Assembly: GCA_046331705.1 (NCBI GenBank)
Contig: JAXLQJ010000020.1
Coordinates: forward strand, 1-64,000
Direction: 5' to 3'
Length of the DNA stretch: 64,000 nucleotides
Origin: JADJOY01 sp046331705 [NCBI: bacterium]
GTDB lineage: Bacteria > JADJOY01
Shown here: in pieces, positions 1-7,495 of the stretch
How positions within the stretch are numbered: position 1 is the first letter of the stretch
Layout: each line of letters opens with the position of its first letter
The notes under the pieces: model-generated
Seen by the model: only the letters and a program-made list of their open reading frames with translations
Told to the model about the DNA's origin: nothing
The model's database searches: none
Translations under genes and position numbers: made by a program

Positions 1-449
1 GCGGCGCGCAGCAACGGCTCGCGGCCGGCGGCGAGGCGTTCGAGGCGAGCGCGAAGACGCGGGAGGCGGGCCGAGTCGAGCGCCGCGAGCATCGCGCTCC
101 GCGCCGAGGTGCGCTCGCCGTCGAGCCAGTCCAGCAGCTCCTTGCCCGCCGAGCCGGTGGCCGCGTCGGTCGCGTAGCGCTCGATCTGGACGTCGAGGTC
201 CCGCACCGGCGCGAGCGCACGCCCCAGCCAGCGCAGCTCGCGATCCAGCTGCGCTCGGGCTCGCGCCGGCAGCGCCGGAGCGAAGAACTTGAGCGCTGCA
301 CGCAAGCGACGCACGGCGACCCGTGCTCGATGAAGCGCCTCGGGATCGGCGCCGGTCCTGACCGCCGGCTCGTGCTCGACGAGCGCCGCGAGCTGCTTGC
401 CGACGACCTCGGCGAGCCCGTCACCGAGGGGAGCGCGCGGCTCGATCAC
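1..449 (-). CDS. CHAD domain protein (3' end outside window)
   Basis: The visible 149 codons encode the first part of a CHAD domain, an alpha-helical, Arg/His-rich fold that binds inorganic polyphosphate. The typical start EALHRARVAVRRLRAALK is at about residues 37-54, followed by the RDLDVQIE segment near residue 88. The reading frame is open to the window edge, so the C-terminal part is missing. The GTG at 449 is chosen because it lies just after the stop of the upstream ppx-like gene (23 bases); the same frame runs back into that gene, so an earlier overlapping start is possible. Its position after an exopolyphosphatase-type gene on the same strand agrees with a polyphosphate-related role. 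The biochemical role of CHAD proteins is mostly polyphosphate binding; no catalytic function is claimed. Confidence 0.8.
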   Translation of the reverse strand, partial: MIEPRAPLGDGLAEVVGKQLAALVEHEPAVRTGADPEALHRARVAVRRLRAALKFFAPALPARARAQLDRELRWLGRALAPVRDLDVQIERYATDAATGSAGKELLDWLDGERTSARSAMLAALDSARLPRLRARLERLAAGREPLLRA

Positions 450-469
450 GCGCCGCTCGCGCTCTGGGC

Positions 470-2164
470 TCAGGACGCGACTCGGAAGGTCACGACCTCG
501 CCGAGCAGCTCCTCGAGCAGCGCCACGCGGTTGCGCGCCTCGCCGATCTCGAGCGCGGCGTCGTCCCCGCCGGTCGTGAGCTCGAGCACCACGCGGCGGT
601 CGCGCCGCGCCACGGTGACGTCGCGAACCACGCCGTAGTGGCTGCGGTCGAGACCATCGGCCACGCGCAGCAGTGCGGCGAGGGCGCGCACGATCTGTCG
701 CTCGCGCTTCGAGAGCATCCCGTAGCTGCCGTCCGAGGGCTTCGGCACCTGTTTGCGGTGATAGCGCGCGATCTGCGCGATGATCTCGATCTCGTCGCGC
801 CGAAAACCGAGCAGCTCGCCGTTCGTGATGAGGTAGTACGAATGGCGATGGTGATTCTTGCGGCTGATGTGCTGCCCGATGTCGTGCATCAACGCCGCCA
901 GCTCGAGCCAGTCGCGCGTGGCGCCGCTCAGCCCCAGCGAGTCGCGAAGCTGATCGAAGAGCCGGATCGAGAGCTTCGCCACCTGCTGGCCGTGACGATT
1001 CGGCTCGCCGAGGTGGCGGATGAGCCGCGCCACGCTGCGGTAGCGCGGATCGGGGAACTGCTCCTGCTCCTCGATGCCGCGGCGGTGGCGCGCGATGTGA
1101 TCGAGGAGCACGCCCTCCCGCAACGCGTAGGTGCACGCCACCAGCTCGCGAGCGCCCAGCCGCGTGAGCACGTGGTCCGCGAGCACCGCGCCCGCCACCA
1201 CCAGATCCACGCGCTTGGGATCGAGCCCGGGAACCGCGAGCCGCCGCGCGCGATCGCCCTTGGCGAGCTTGCGGCGCAGACGCCGAATCGATTCCGGCGA
1301 GACCGCGAGACCCTCGAGGTGCTCGGGTGGCTCGCCGCCGCCGCTCGCGGCCGCCATCGCGACGAGATTGTTGAGCGTCCCCGACGTTCCGATCACGCGC
1401 TTGGCACCGCGCGCGCGAAAGCGCGCCAGCACGTCATCGAGCTCCGACGCGAGATGGCTTTCCAGCGCCTCCACCGCGTGCGCGTCCACCTTTTCCTTGG
1501 CGAGGAAGCGTTCCGAGACGCGGGCGAGGCCGATCTTGAGGCTCACCAGCTCCACCGCCTCGCCGCCGTCGACCAGGATCAGCTCCACGCTGCCGCCGCC
1601 GGCGTCCACGATCACCGTGGGCTCACCGCGCAGGTCGATGGCGTGGCGCACGCCCAGGAAGATGAGACGCGCCTCCTCGCGGCCCGGGATCACCTTGACC
1701 CGAAGCCCGACTTCCTCCTCGACCCGCCGGACGAAGTCGCCACCGTTGCTGGCCTCGCGAACCGCGCTGGTGGCCACGGCGCGGATGCGCTGCACGCCTT
1801 GGCGCTCGGCGAGCATCTGGAAGGACGCGAGCGTGCGCAGGCCCTTCTCCATCGCTTCCGCGGAGAGCGCCCCGTCGATCAAGGTGCGCGATCCGAGACG
1901 CACCATCTCCTTGGCGCGGTCGAGCACCCGAAACCGCCCGTCCGACTCGACCTGGGCGACCACCATGTGGATCGAGTTCGAGCCCACGTCGATGGCGGCC
2001 ACGCGCACGCCGCGACGCGCCACCGGCTCGGGTGCCACGGCGAGCGCGCGCGCGGGCTCACCCGCGACGGCGCGCAGCGCGGCCGTGCGCACCGGGTGCG
2101 CGCGGCGCCCCGTGCGCGTTCCCGTCGATCGAGCCGATCCCCTCGTTGCCATGTCGCCGATCAC
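470..2164 (-). CDS. ppx: Ppx/GppA family exopolyphosphatase/pppGpp phosphatase
   Basis: Ppx/GppA enzymes hydrolyse terminal phosphates of polyphosphate, or pppGpp to ppGpp, in the cytoplasm. The ASKHA-fold phosphate-1 motif DVGSNS is at residues 59-64 and the phosphate-2 motif DAGGGSVEL lies about 130 residues later. A C-terminal HD-type domain with MHDIG and HHRHS follows from about residue 430. At 564 residues it is slightly long for the family because of about 50 Arg/Ala-rich residues before the ASKHA fold. The GTG at 2164 gives the longest form; an ATG at 2152 is an equally good start and sits better behind the -10-like sequence at 2186-2191. The downstream CHAD gene makes polyphosphate metabolism more likely than stringent response alone, but the sequence does not separate Ppx from GppA. 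Confidence 0.88.
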   Translation of the reverse strand: MIGDMATRGSARSTGTRTGRRAHPVRTAALRAVAGEPARALAVAPEPVARRGVRVAAIDVGSNSIHMVVAQVESDGRFRVLDRAKEMVRLGSRTLIDGALSAEAMEKGLRTLASFQMLAERQGVQRIRAVATSAVREASNGGDFVRRVEEEVGLRVKVIPGREEARLIFLGVRHAIDLRGEPTVIVDAGGGSVELILVDGGEAVELVSLKIGLARVSERFLAKEKVDAHAVEALESHLASELDDVLARFRARGAKRVIGTSGTLNNLVAMAAASGGGEPPEHLEGLAVSPESIRRLRRKLAKGDRARRLAVPGLDPKRVDLVVAGAVLADHVLTRLGARELVACTYALREGVLLDHIARHRRGIEEQEQFPDPRYRSVARLIRHLGEPNRHGQQVAKLSIRLFDQLRDSLGLSGATRDWLELAALMHDIGQHISRKNHHRHSYYLITNGELLGFRRDEIEIIAQIARYHRKQVPKPSDGSYGMLSKRERQIVRALAALLRVADGLDRSHYGVVRDVTVARRDRRVVLELTTGGDDAALEIGEARNRVALLEELLGEVVTFRVAS

Positions 2165-2185
2165 CGCGTGCCGAACGTGGCGCGC

Positions 2186-2216
2186 ATTCTAATCCTGCCA
2201 TCGTGAACACACGATG
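2186..2216 (-). promoter_or_regulatory. Putative promoter/operator for the ppx-CHAD pair
   Basis: Read on the minus strand, TAGAAT (2191-2186) matches five of six bases of a sigma-70 -10 box and lies 21-34 bases before the candidate ppx starts. Just upstream is a perfect 7-bp inverted repeat with a 4-base loop (CATCGTG/CACGATG, 2199-2205 and 2210-2216) at the place where a -35 box would be. There is no good -35 hexamer, so an activator or repressor site at the palindrome is plausible. Short motif evidence only. Confidence 0.35.
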
Positions 2217-2253
2217 ACGTTCCGATGGCGCGTGCGCAGCAGCTCGGCCTCCG

Positions 2254-2272
2254 CGCGCGGCGTCGCCGCGCG
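2254..2272 (-). terminator. GC hairpin after the polysaccharide operon
   Basis: A 9-bp inverted repeat (2254-2262 with 2264-2272, centred on 2263) lies about 50 bases after the stop of the FAD-dependent oxidoreductase gene. There is no U-tract after it, so it is at best a hairpin that pauses or protects transcript ends. It separates the polysaccharide genes from the ppx promoter region. Confidence 0.3.
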
Positions 2273-2321
2273 GGCGGAGGGGGCGGAGGGCTCGAGAAAG
2301 CTCCGCGCGGGAGAGCACCCG

Positions 2322-3728
2322 TCAGTCGAAGTAGTCCCCGCTGGCGGCGACGCCCGCGAAATCCTCGATGCGGCCGAGAACGGTGTGCGCGGCGCGCTGC
2401 CCCATGGTCACCGAGTGATCCATGTTGTTGTAGCGGAAGAGCCCCTGGCGCCCGATGACCAGCAGATTCTCGAAGGCCCCGAGGTGCTCCTGAAGCGCCT
2501 TCAGGTGGTCGCGATAGCCGATCTCGTACACCGGATAGCCCTGCGGCTCGCGATGCACGAAGGTGTCCACGGCTTCCTTCTTCTTCAGGAAGCCCATGTC
2601 CGCGAGCTCCTGGATGACGCGCTCACCCAGCCAGCGGTCGTCGGCGTTCCAGATCTCGTCGTTCAGGATGCACGTGATCTCGGCGCATACCGCGGTGTGG
2701 CCCTCGGGCGCGTTGTCCCAGCTGAAGTTCTTCGCCTCGCTGATGCGGTTGAGCAACCGCGACTTCTCGGGGATGTAGATCCAGTGGTCGTCGGTGAGGC
2801 GATCGCGCTTGAGCACGACGTACACGAACACGAGGCTGCGGTGCTGCAGCTTGGCGGCGTGCTCGCGGATCTCCGGGGGCGGCGTGGGATCGAGCAGATC
2901 GAGCAGCGCCTGCGGCGGGATCGAGCTGATGACGTGCCCCGGCGTGTTCACCTCGCGTAGATCGCCGTTCTGGTAGACGATCGAGGTGACTCGTTTGCCG
3001 TCGGTCTTCACCTTCTCGAGGCGGACGCTCGTCACCACCTTGCCGCCACCCGCCTCGACCTGCTCGCGATAGCGCGCGCAGATGGCACCGACCCCGCCAT
3101 CCCGCGGGTAGTGGAAGCTCGACACGTAGGTGCGCGGTTGCGGCTTCTGCTTGGGTTGCAGCGTCTTCTTGATGACGTCGCCGAGGCTCAGGAGGCTGAT
3201 GCGCTGGCTGGCCCAATCCGACGAGATCTGCTTGCAGGGCAGGCCCCACGTCTTCTCGGTGTAGACGTCGAAGAAGATCGTGTAGAGGGTCTTGCCGAAG
3301 CGGTGCGTGACCCAGTCCTCGAACGAGAGATCGGGCTTCGGCCGCAGCCGCTGCTTCACCCGCGCCGTCACGTAGTCGATCAGGATCTTGACCAGGATCG
3401 TCCGCGGCAGCTGCATCAGCACGTTCTCGACGCGCAGCGGATAGAAGAAGAACCGGTTCATCATCCAGATCCGGCTCTTGCGCTGGTTCTCGACGATGTT
3501 CTCGCCCATGAGGTCCCGGAAGTGCTGGACCACACCCGGCTCGCCGTGGAAGCGGTGGGGACCGAGATCCACCGTGTAGCCGTTGCGCTTCAGGCTCTTC
3601 GCGAGCCCGCCGACGACCGGATCGCGCTCGAGCACCGTCACCGGCACGCCGGCACGCGACAGCTCGGCGGCCGAGCTCATGCCGGCGAGGCCGGCACCCA
3701 ACACCGTGACCTTGCGGTGATTCGACAT
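2322..3728 (-). CDS. FAD/NAD(P)-binding oxidoreductase, polysaccharide-associated
   Basis: A 468-residue flavoprotein of the protoporphyrinogen-oxidase/UDP-galactopyranose-mutase-like amine-oxidoreductase fold. The N-terminal dinucleotide motif GAGLAG is at residues 11-16, followed by the acidic end of beta-2 (VTVLERD) and the GGLAKS loop; the C-terminal FAD contact region ends in MGQRAAHTV. The LGPHRFHGEP segment is typical of the group found next to exopolysaccharide genes. It is 22 bases downstream of the Wzc-like gene on the same strand, so it is probably part of one operon with wza- and wzc-like genes. The substrate is unknown; acting on a nucleotide sugar or polyprenyl-linked sugar is an inference from the neighbours. 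Confidence 0.75.
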   Translation of the reverse strand: MSNHRKVTVLGAGLAGMSSAAELSRAGVPVTVLERDPVVGGLAKSLKRNGYTVDLGPHRFHGEPGVVQHFRDLMGENIVENQRKSRIWMMNRFFFYPLRVENVLMQLPRTILVKILIDYVTARVKQRLRPKPDLSFEDWVTHRFGKTLYTIFFDVYTEKTWGLPCKQISSDWASQRISLLSLGDVIKKTLQPKQKPQPRTYVSSFHYPRDGGVGAICARYREQVEAGGGKVVTSVRLEKVKTDGKRVTSIVYQNGDLREVNTPGHVISSIPPQALLDLLDPTPPPEIREHAAKLQHRSLVFVYVVLKRDRLTDDHWIYIPEKSRLLNRISEAKNFSWDNAPEGHTAVCAEITCILNDEIWNADDRWLGERVIQELADMGFLKKKEAVDTFVHREPQGYPVYEIGYRDHLKALQEHLGAFENLLVIGRQGLFRYNNMDHSVTMGQRAAHTVLGRIEDFAGVAASGDYFD

Positions 3729-3750
3729 CGCTTGTGACCTTCTTCGGGAT

Positions 3751-5802
3751 TCAGACGGCGCGATTCAGGATCACGCGCGCCGCGATCGGCTCGACGCGGG
3801 CGAGCTCGCGACACGCTGCGTCCAGCTCGTCGCGCACGGTCCGGTCGGTCTCGACCACCAACAACACCAGGTCCGCGTATCGCGCCAGCACCTGCGCCGC
3901 CGCGGAACGCGTCACGGGCGGCAGATCGATCACGATGAGATCGTGGCTCGAGCCCACGGTCGCGAACGCCGCCTGCACGCGATCCGGCCGAATCAGCGCC
4001 TGTGCGCCGATGGCGGCTCCGGCGGCGAGCACGCTCACGCCCGGCACCGGGCTGGATTGTCGGAGCGACTCGAGCGACGCGTTGCCGTTCACCCATTCGA
4101 CGAGCCCGGACTTCGCATCCGCGCCCAGCTCGCGCGCGAGCACCGAATCGCCGGGATGCGCATCGATCGCGAGCACGCGGCGCCCGGCGGCGGCGGCCGC
4201 TCGCGCCAGCCCGATGGACGTCGTGGTGACGCCCTCGCCGCCGGCGCAACCGACCACGGCCACGATCTGGCAGCTTCCGAAGCTCGGCATGCGGCGCGAG
4301 CGCTCGAGCTCGACGAGCGCAGCCACGCGCGCGAAGGCGGCGCCGAGCTCGGGGGCGAGGTCGGCGTTGGCCGCAGCGCCCGGACGCGGCAGCATCCGGC
4401 TCGCCGGCACGCTCTCGCCGAAGGGGATGCGCGCGGCGCGGGTGAGATCACGCACTCCATGGATGGTCTGATCGAGCGCCGCCGACGCGAACGCCCCGGT
4501 CAGCCCCAGCACCAATCCGACGGCGAGACCGAGCAGCACGTAGAGCTGGGTGTCCGGGAAGCTCGGATCGCGCGGCACCTCCGCCGGGTCCACCACGCGG
4601 ACGTTGTTGCGCTTGATGTTCGAGACGATCTTGGCCTCGATCACCTTGCCGGAGACCTGCTCGAAGAGCTGGCGGCGCGCGCTCGCCTCGTCGGAGAGCA
4701 AGTGTGCCTGCGAGGCGCGGGCGGTCTTCTGGCGGGTGCTCTGACGGGCGAGCTCGACCTCGTCCGCGAGGGCACGCTCGCGCTCGATGGCGGTCTGGTG
4801 CTCGATCTCGAGCCCATCGATCACGCGCGCGACCTCGTCGCGAATGCGCTTCGCGAGCTCGTCGAGCTGGGCGCGCAGCTGCAGCATCTTGGGATGCTTG
4901 TCGCGGTAGCGCTGACTCAGATCGGCCTGCTCCGCCAGCAGCGAGAGATACGTCTGACGCAGCTTGGCGACCACGGGGCTGGCGAGCGTCTCGGGCAAGC
5001 TCTCGACCCGCGACGGATCGCTCGCGTAGCGCCGCGCCTGCTCGTAGCGCTTCTCGATCTGGATGCGATTGACCTGCGCCTCGGTGAGCGCCGACTCGAG
5101 CTCGGCCAGGTGCTTCATGTCCTCGCCCGCCGGAGCGTCGAGGTTCACGAGGCCGTGCTCCTGCTTGTACTCCTCGCCTTCCGCGACGCTCTTGGTGAGG
5201 TCCTGGCGGAGCTTGTCGAGCTCGGGAGCGAGGCTCTCGACGTCGTCGCGGAACTTCCGGCGCACCTCGTCCAGATTGGTCTGGACGTAGGAGTTCACGA
5301 CGGCGTTGGCGAGGTCGGCGGCGCACTGGGCCTCGGCGTGCTCGACCCGCACCTCCGAGAGCTTGCTGGTGGCGTCGCCCTTGACCTCCAGCGCGTGATC
5401 GAGGGCCTCGACGGAATCGGCGCCCGCGAGCTTGCAACGCTGCCAGAGCTCGGCCTGGCTCACCACCGACTTCAGGTTGGCGCGGCTCTGAATGAGGTTG
5501 CGCTCGGTGGTGTAGAACTGGGCGCGCGCGTAGAGATCGGATTTGCCCGCGGTGACCAGCTCGCTCGTGAAGGTGCCGACGCTGACGTCGGACGTCTCCA
5601 TCAAGACGACCGCGCGCGCCGTGAACTTCTTCGGCGCGACGACGCAGAACGCGAACACCAGCCCGGGCACCAGCAGCGTGAGCCCGACCACCCACTTCCA
5701 GCGGCGCGCGAGCACGCCGATGTAGTCGGCGAGGTGGATCTCGGAGTTGGGCGCGGCGAGGCCATTCTCGGGCGACGCCGCCGGCTCGAGGTTCGACGCC
5801 AT
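3751..5802 (-). CDS. Wzc-like polysaccharide co-polymerase with degenerate P-loop
   Basis: Inner-membrane chain-length/export protein of 683 residues. It has an N-terminal Wzz domain with a first membrane segment at about residues 38-57, a long periplasmic coiled-coil region (about 180-400), the PEVPRDPSFPD motif before the second membrane segment (about 425-445), and a cytoplasmic P-loop domain from about residue 510. In that domain the Walker A region reads GCAGGEGVTTTS (518-529), with Val525 where the nucleotide-binding Lys should be. The Walker A' (VLAIDAHPGD) and Walker B (DLIVID, 621-626) strands are kept. There is no C-terminal tyrosine cluster. It is therefore probably not an active tyrosine kinase. 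The ATG overlaps the stop of the wza-like gene (ATGA at 5802). Confidence 0.85.
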   Translation of the reverse strand: MASNLEPAASPENGLAAPNSEIHLADYIGVLARRWKWVVGLTLLVPGLVFAFCVVAPKKFTARAVVLMETSDVSVGTFTSELVTAGKSDLYARAQFYTTERNLIQSRANLKSVVSQAELWQRCKLAGADSVEALDHALEVKGDATSKLSEVRVEHAEAQCAADLANAVVNSYVQTNLDEVRRKFRDDVESLAPELDKLRQDLTKSVAEGEEYKQEHGLVNLDAPAGEDMKHLAELESALTEAQVNRIQIEKRYEQARRYASDPSRVESLPETLASPVVAKLRQTYLSLLAEQADLSQRYRDKHPKMLQLRAQLDELAKRIRDEVARVIDGLEIEHQTAIERERALADEVELARQSTRQKTARASQAHLLSDEASARRQLFEQVSGKVIEAKIVSNIKRNNVRVVDPAEVPRDPSFPDTQLYVLLGLAVGLVLGLTGAFASAALDQTIHGVRDLTRAARIPFGESVPASRMLPRPGAAANADLAPELGAAFARVAALVELERSRRMPSFGSCQIVAVVGCAGGEGVTTTSIGLARAAAAAGRRVLAIDAHPGDSVLARELGADAKSGLVEWVNGNASLESLRQSSPVPGVSVLAAGAAIGAQALIRPDRVQAAFATVGSSHDLIVIDLPPVTRSAAAQVLARYADLVLLVVETDRTVRDELDAACRELARVEPIAARVILNRAV

Positions 5803-6911
5803 CAGAAGATCCGCTCCGGTACGTTGATCACGTCACCCGCCTCGAGGGGGATGTCGAGATCGAGCTGGCCGTCGTCGATGATCGCGTTCACGTCGACGCG
5901 GATCACCCGCTTGCCAGCCGAGTCCTGGCGGATGACCTGGACGTCGCTCTTGTTGGCGAGCGGCGTGAAGCCACCCGCTCGGCTCAACACCTCCATCAAG
6001 GTGTTGCGGTGCGTCAGCTTGAACGGACCCGGGCGCGGCACCTCGCCCAGCACGTGCACCATCCGACTGCGGTATTCCCGCAGGAACACCGTGAGCTGCG
6101 GCGCGACGAAATAATCCACGAGCTTCTCGATCAGCTCGTTGCGGAACTCGTCCACCGTGAGGCCCGCGGCGGTGAGCGTGCCGGCGTACGGGAAATCGAC
6201 GGTGCCGCGCGGCGACACGCGCAGCGCGAGGTGCTGAAGATCGCTCTCGCCGAGGACCGAGACGTCGAGCAGATCCTCGACACCGATCCGGTACTCGGGA
6301 TCCAGCAGGTCGGCGGCGCTCGTATCCGCCGGGTCGCGCGGCTCGCCACCGCCGTAGGCAGGCGGCTCGATCACGTAACCACCGCGAGCGCCAGCCTCGG
6401 GTGGCGTGCTCCGCGAGGAAACGTCGGTGGGAAGCGCGGGGGCGGGCGGCGTCACGGGGGCCGGCGCCGACGCTTCCGGCACGGTCACCGCTTCTTCTTC
6501 CGCTTCTTCCGCGCGCGCAATTTCCACGGGTGCGGGCGCTGCGGGCGACGACACCTCGGGCTCGTGACGCGTCACAGGCTCGCCGCGCGTCGGCTCCACG
6601 GGTGCGGTCTCGACGGGTGCCGGCTCGCCCTGCGCGACCGTCGCAGGCGCCGGGGTGGGCTCGACGGGCGCTGGCGCGCTCACCGCCGACTCGTCCTCGG
6701 TGTCCGGTCGAATCGAGATGGTCCAGCGCGAGGTGGGCTCCGAGGCCGCACCCTCTCCTCGTCCGAGGTGTCTGCCGACGCGCGCCGGCTCGGACCGCGG
6801 CACGAGCGCCACCGCGCATCCAGCCAGCTCGATGCAGGCGATCACCGCGATGCACGCGGCCCAACGGCGACCCGAGCGCACGCGGAGCGAAGGATTCGAA
6901 GCGATCGACAC
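5802..6911 (-). CDS. Wza-like polysaccharide export lipoprotein
   Basis: Outer-membrane export protein of the Poly_export/SLBB type, 369 residues. The signal peptide ends in a lipobox (ELAGC, lipid Cys32). A low-complexity Pro/Ala/Glu/Val-rich linker covers about residues 60-180. The Poly_export domain starts near YRIGVEDLLDVSV and is followed by one SLBB domain (VHVLGEVPRPGPF) and the closing GDVINVPERIF. The GTG at 6911 is the longest start; a GTG ten codons later (VRSGRRW) would give a more usual signal peptide. It is translationally coupled to the Wzc-like gene and should form the periplasmic and outer-membrane part of the same exporter. The long linker is unusual and may span a wide periplasm. 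No glycosyltransferases or polymerase are in view. Confidence 0.85.
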   Translation of the reverse strand: MSIASNPSLRVRSGRRWAACIAVIACIELAGCAVALVPRSEPARVGRHLGRGEGAASEPTSRWTISIRPDTEDESAVSAPAPVEPTPAPATVAQGEPAPVETAPVEPTRGEPVTRHEPEVSSPAAPAPVEIARAEEAEEEAVTVPEASAPAPVTPPAPALPTDVSSRSTPPEAGARGGYVIEPPAYGGGEPRDPADTSAADLLDPEYRIGVEDLLDVSVLGESDLQHLALRVSPRGTVDFPYAGTLTAAGLTVDEFRNELIEKLVDYFVAPQLTVFLREYRSRMVHVLGEVPRPGPFKLTHRNTLMEVLSRAGGFTPLANKSDVQVIRQDSAGKRVIRVDVNAIIDDGQLDLDIPLEAGDVINVPERIF

Positions 6912-7007
6912 GAATCGGGCCAGGGGTTCGAGCGGCGAGAGAAGGGCTTCCCGGATGGAGTGAACGCGCGCGGCGAGTCGAATCAGGCGGGCGGACGGCT
7001 TCTCACT

Positions 7008-7412
7008 TCACTCCGAGACGATCCAGGTCGAGTACCCGAGCGATTGGAGCGTGGCGGCGATGGCATCGGCACTGTCGCGATCGCCGAACGGCCCCACGCG
7101 CACCTGGTAATAGACCTTCCCCGACGCCGGCGCGGTGCGAACGTAGGCGGGAAACCCTCGATCCGCCAAGCCTTGCGCCGCGTCGCGCGCGGCGCGTTCG
7201 TTCACGATGCTGGAAACCTGCACGGAAAACTGCGTCGCGGAGGGCTGCACGGCGAGGGGGGCGGGCGGCTCGACGGCCGCCGGCTCCTCGGCAGGCGCTT
7301 CGACGGCTGGCTTCTCGACCGGGCTGGGTTCGTTCGAGCCGACCGACCAAGCGCAGCCGGTCGCCACCGACACGAGCCAGCAGCCTACGGCGAAGTAACG
7401 GCTTCGGCTCAC
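7008..7412 (-). CDS. SPOR domain lipoprotein
   Basis: A 134-residue lipoprotein with lipobox VATGC (Cys20), a Pro/Glu/Ala linker (about 28-58) and a C-terminal SPOR domain (about 60-134) with FSVQVSSI and YYQVRVGPFGDRDSA. SPOR domains bind denuded glycan strands of septal peptidoglycan. The GTG at 7412 is the only start that keeps a full signal peptide. It lies between the kinase gene and the polysaccharide genes and has its own promoter-like sequence, so it may be a separate unit. Whether it acts in division or in anchoring the export system cannot be told from sequence. Confidence 0.8.
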   Translation of the reverse strand: MSRSRYFAVGCWLVSVATGCAWSVGSNEPSPVEKPAVEAPAEEPAAVEPPAPLAVQPSATQFSVQVSSIVNERAARDAAQGLADRGFPAYVRTAPASGKVYYQVRVGPFGDRDSADAIAATLQSLGYSTWIVSE

Positions 7413-7455
7413 CTTTTCCCGACCTCACGCGCCTCGATGTGTTGCGAGCCGCGGC

Positions 7456-7484
7456 ACTATATCCCGAGAGATTCCGGATCGGGA
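7456..7484 (-). promoter_or_regulatory. Putative promoter of the SPOR lipoprotein gene
   Basis: On the minus strand TATAGT (7461-7456) matches five of six bases of a -10 box, about 44 bases before the GTG. Directly upstream is a 6-bp inverted repeat (TCCCGA/TCGGGA, 7462-7467 and 7479-7484). This could be an operator, or the end of the upstream kinase transcript, whose stop is at 7496-7498. No convincing -35 box is seen. Confidence 0.3.
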
Positions 7485-7495
7485 GCCAGATTGCG

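Noticed and set aside
638-2206. Plus-strand open frame of 522 codons over the ppx gene
   Set aside because: Composition (His, Leu, Arg, Ala) is the typical antisense shadow of a high-GC gene; ppx on the minus strand has clear motifs.
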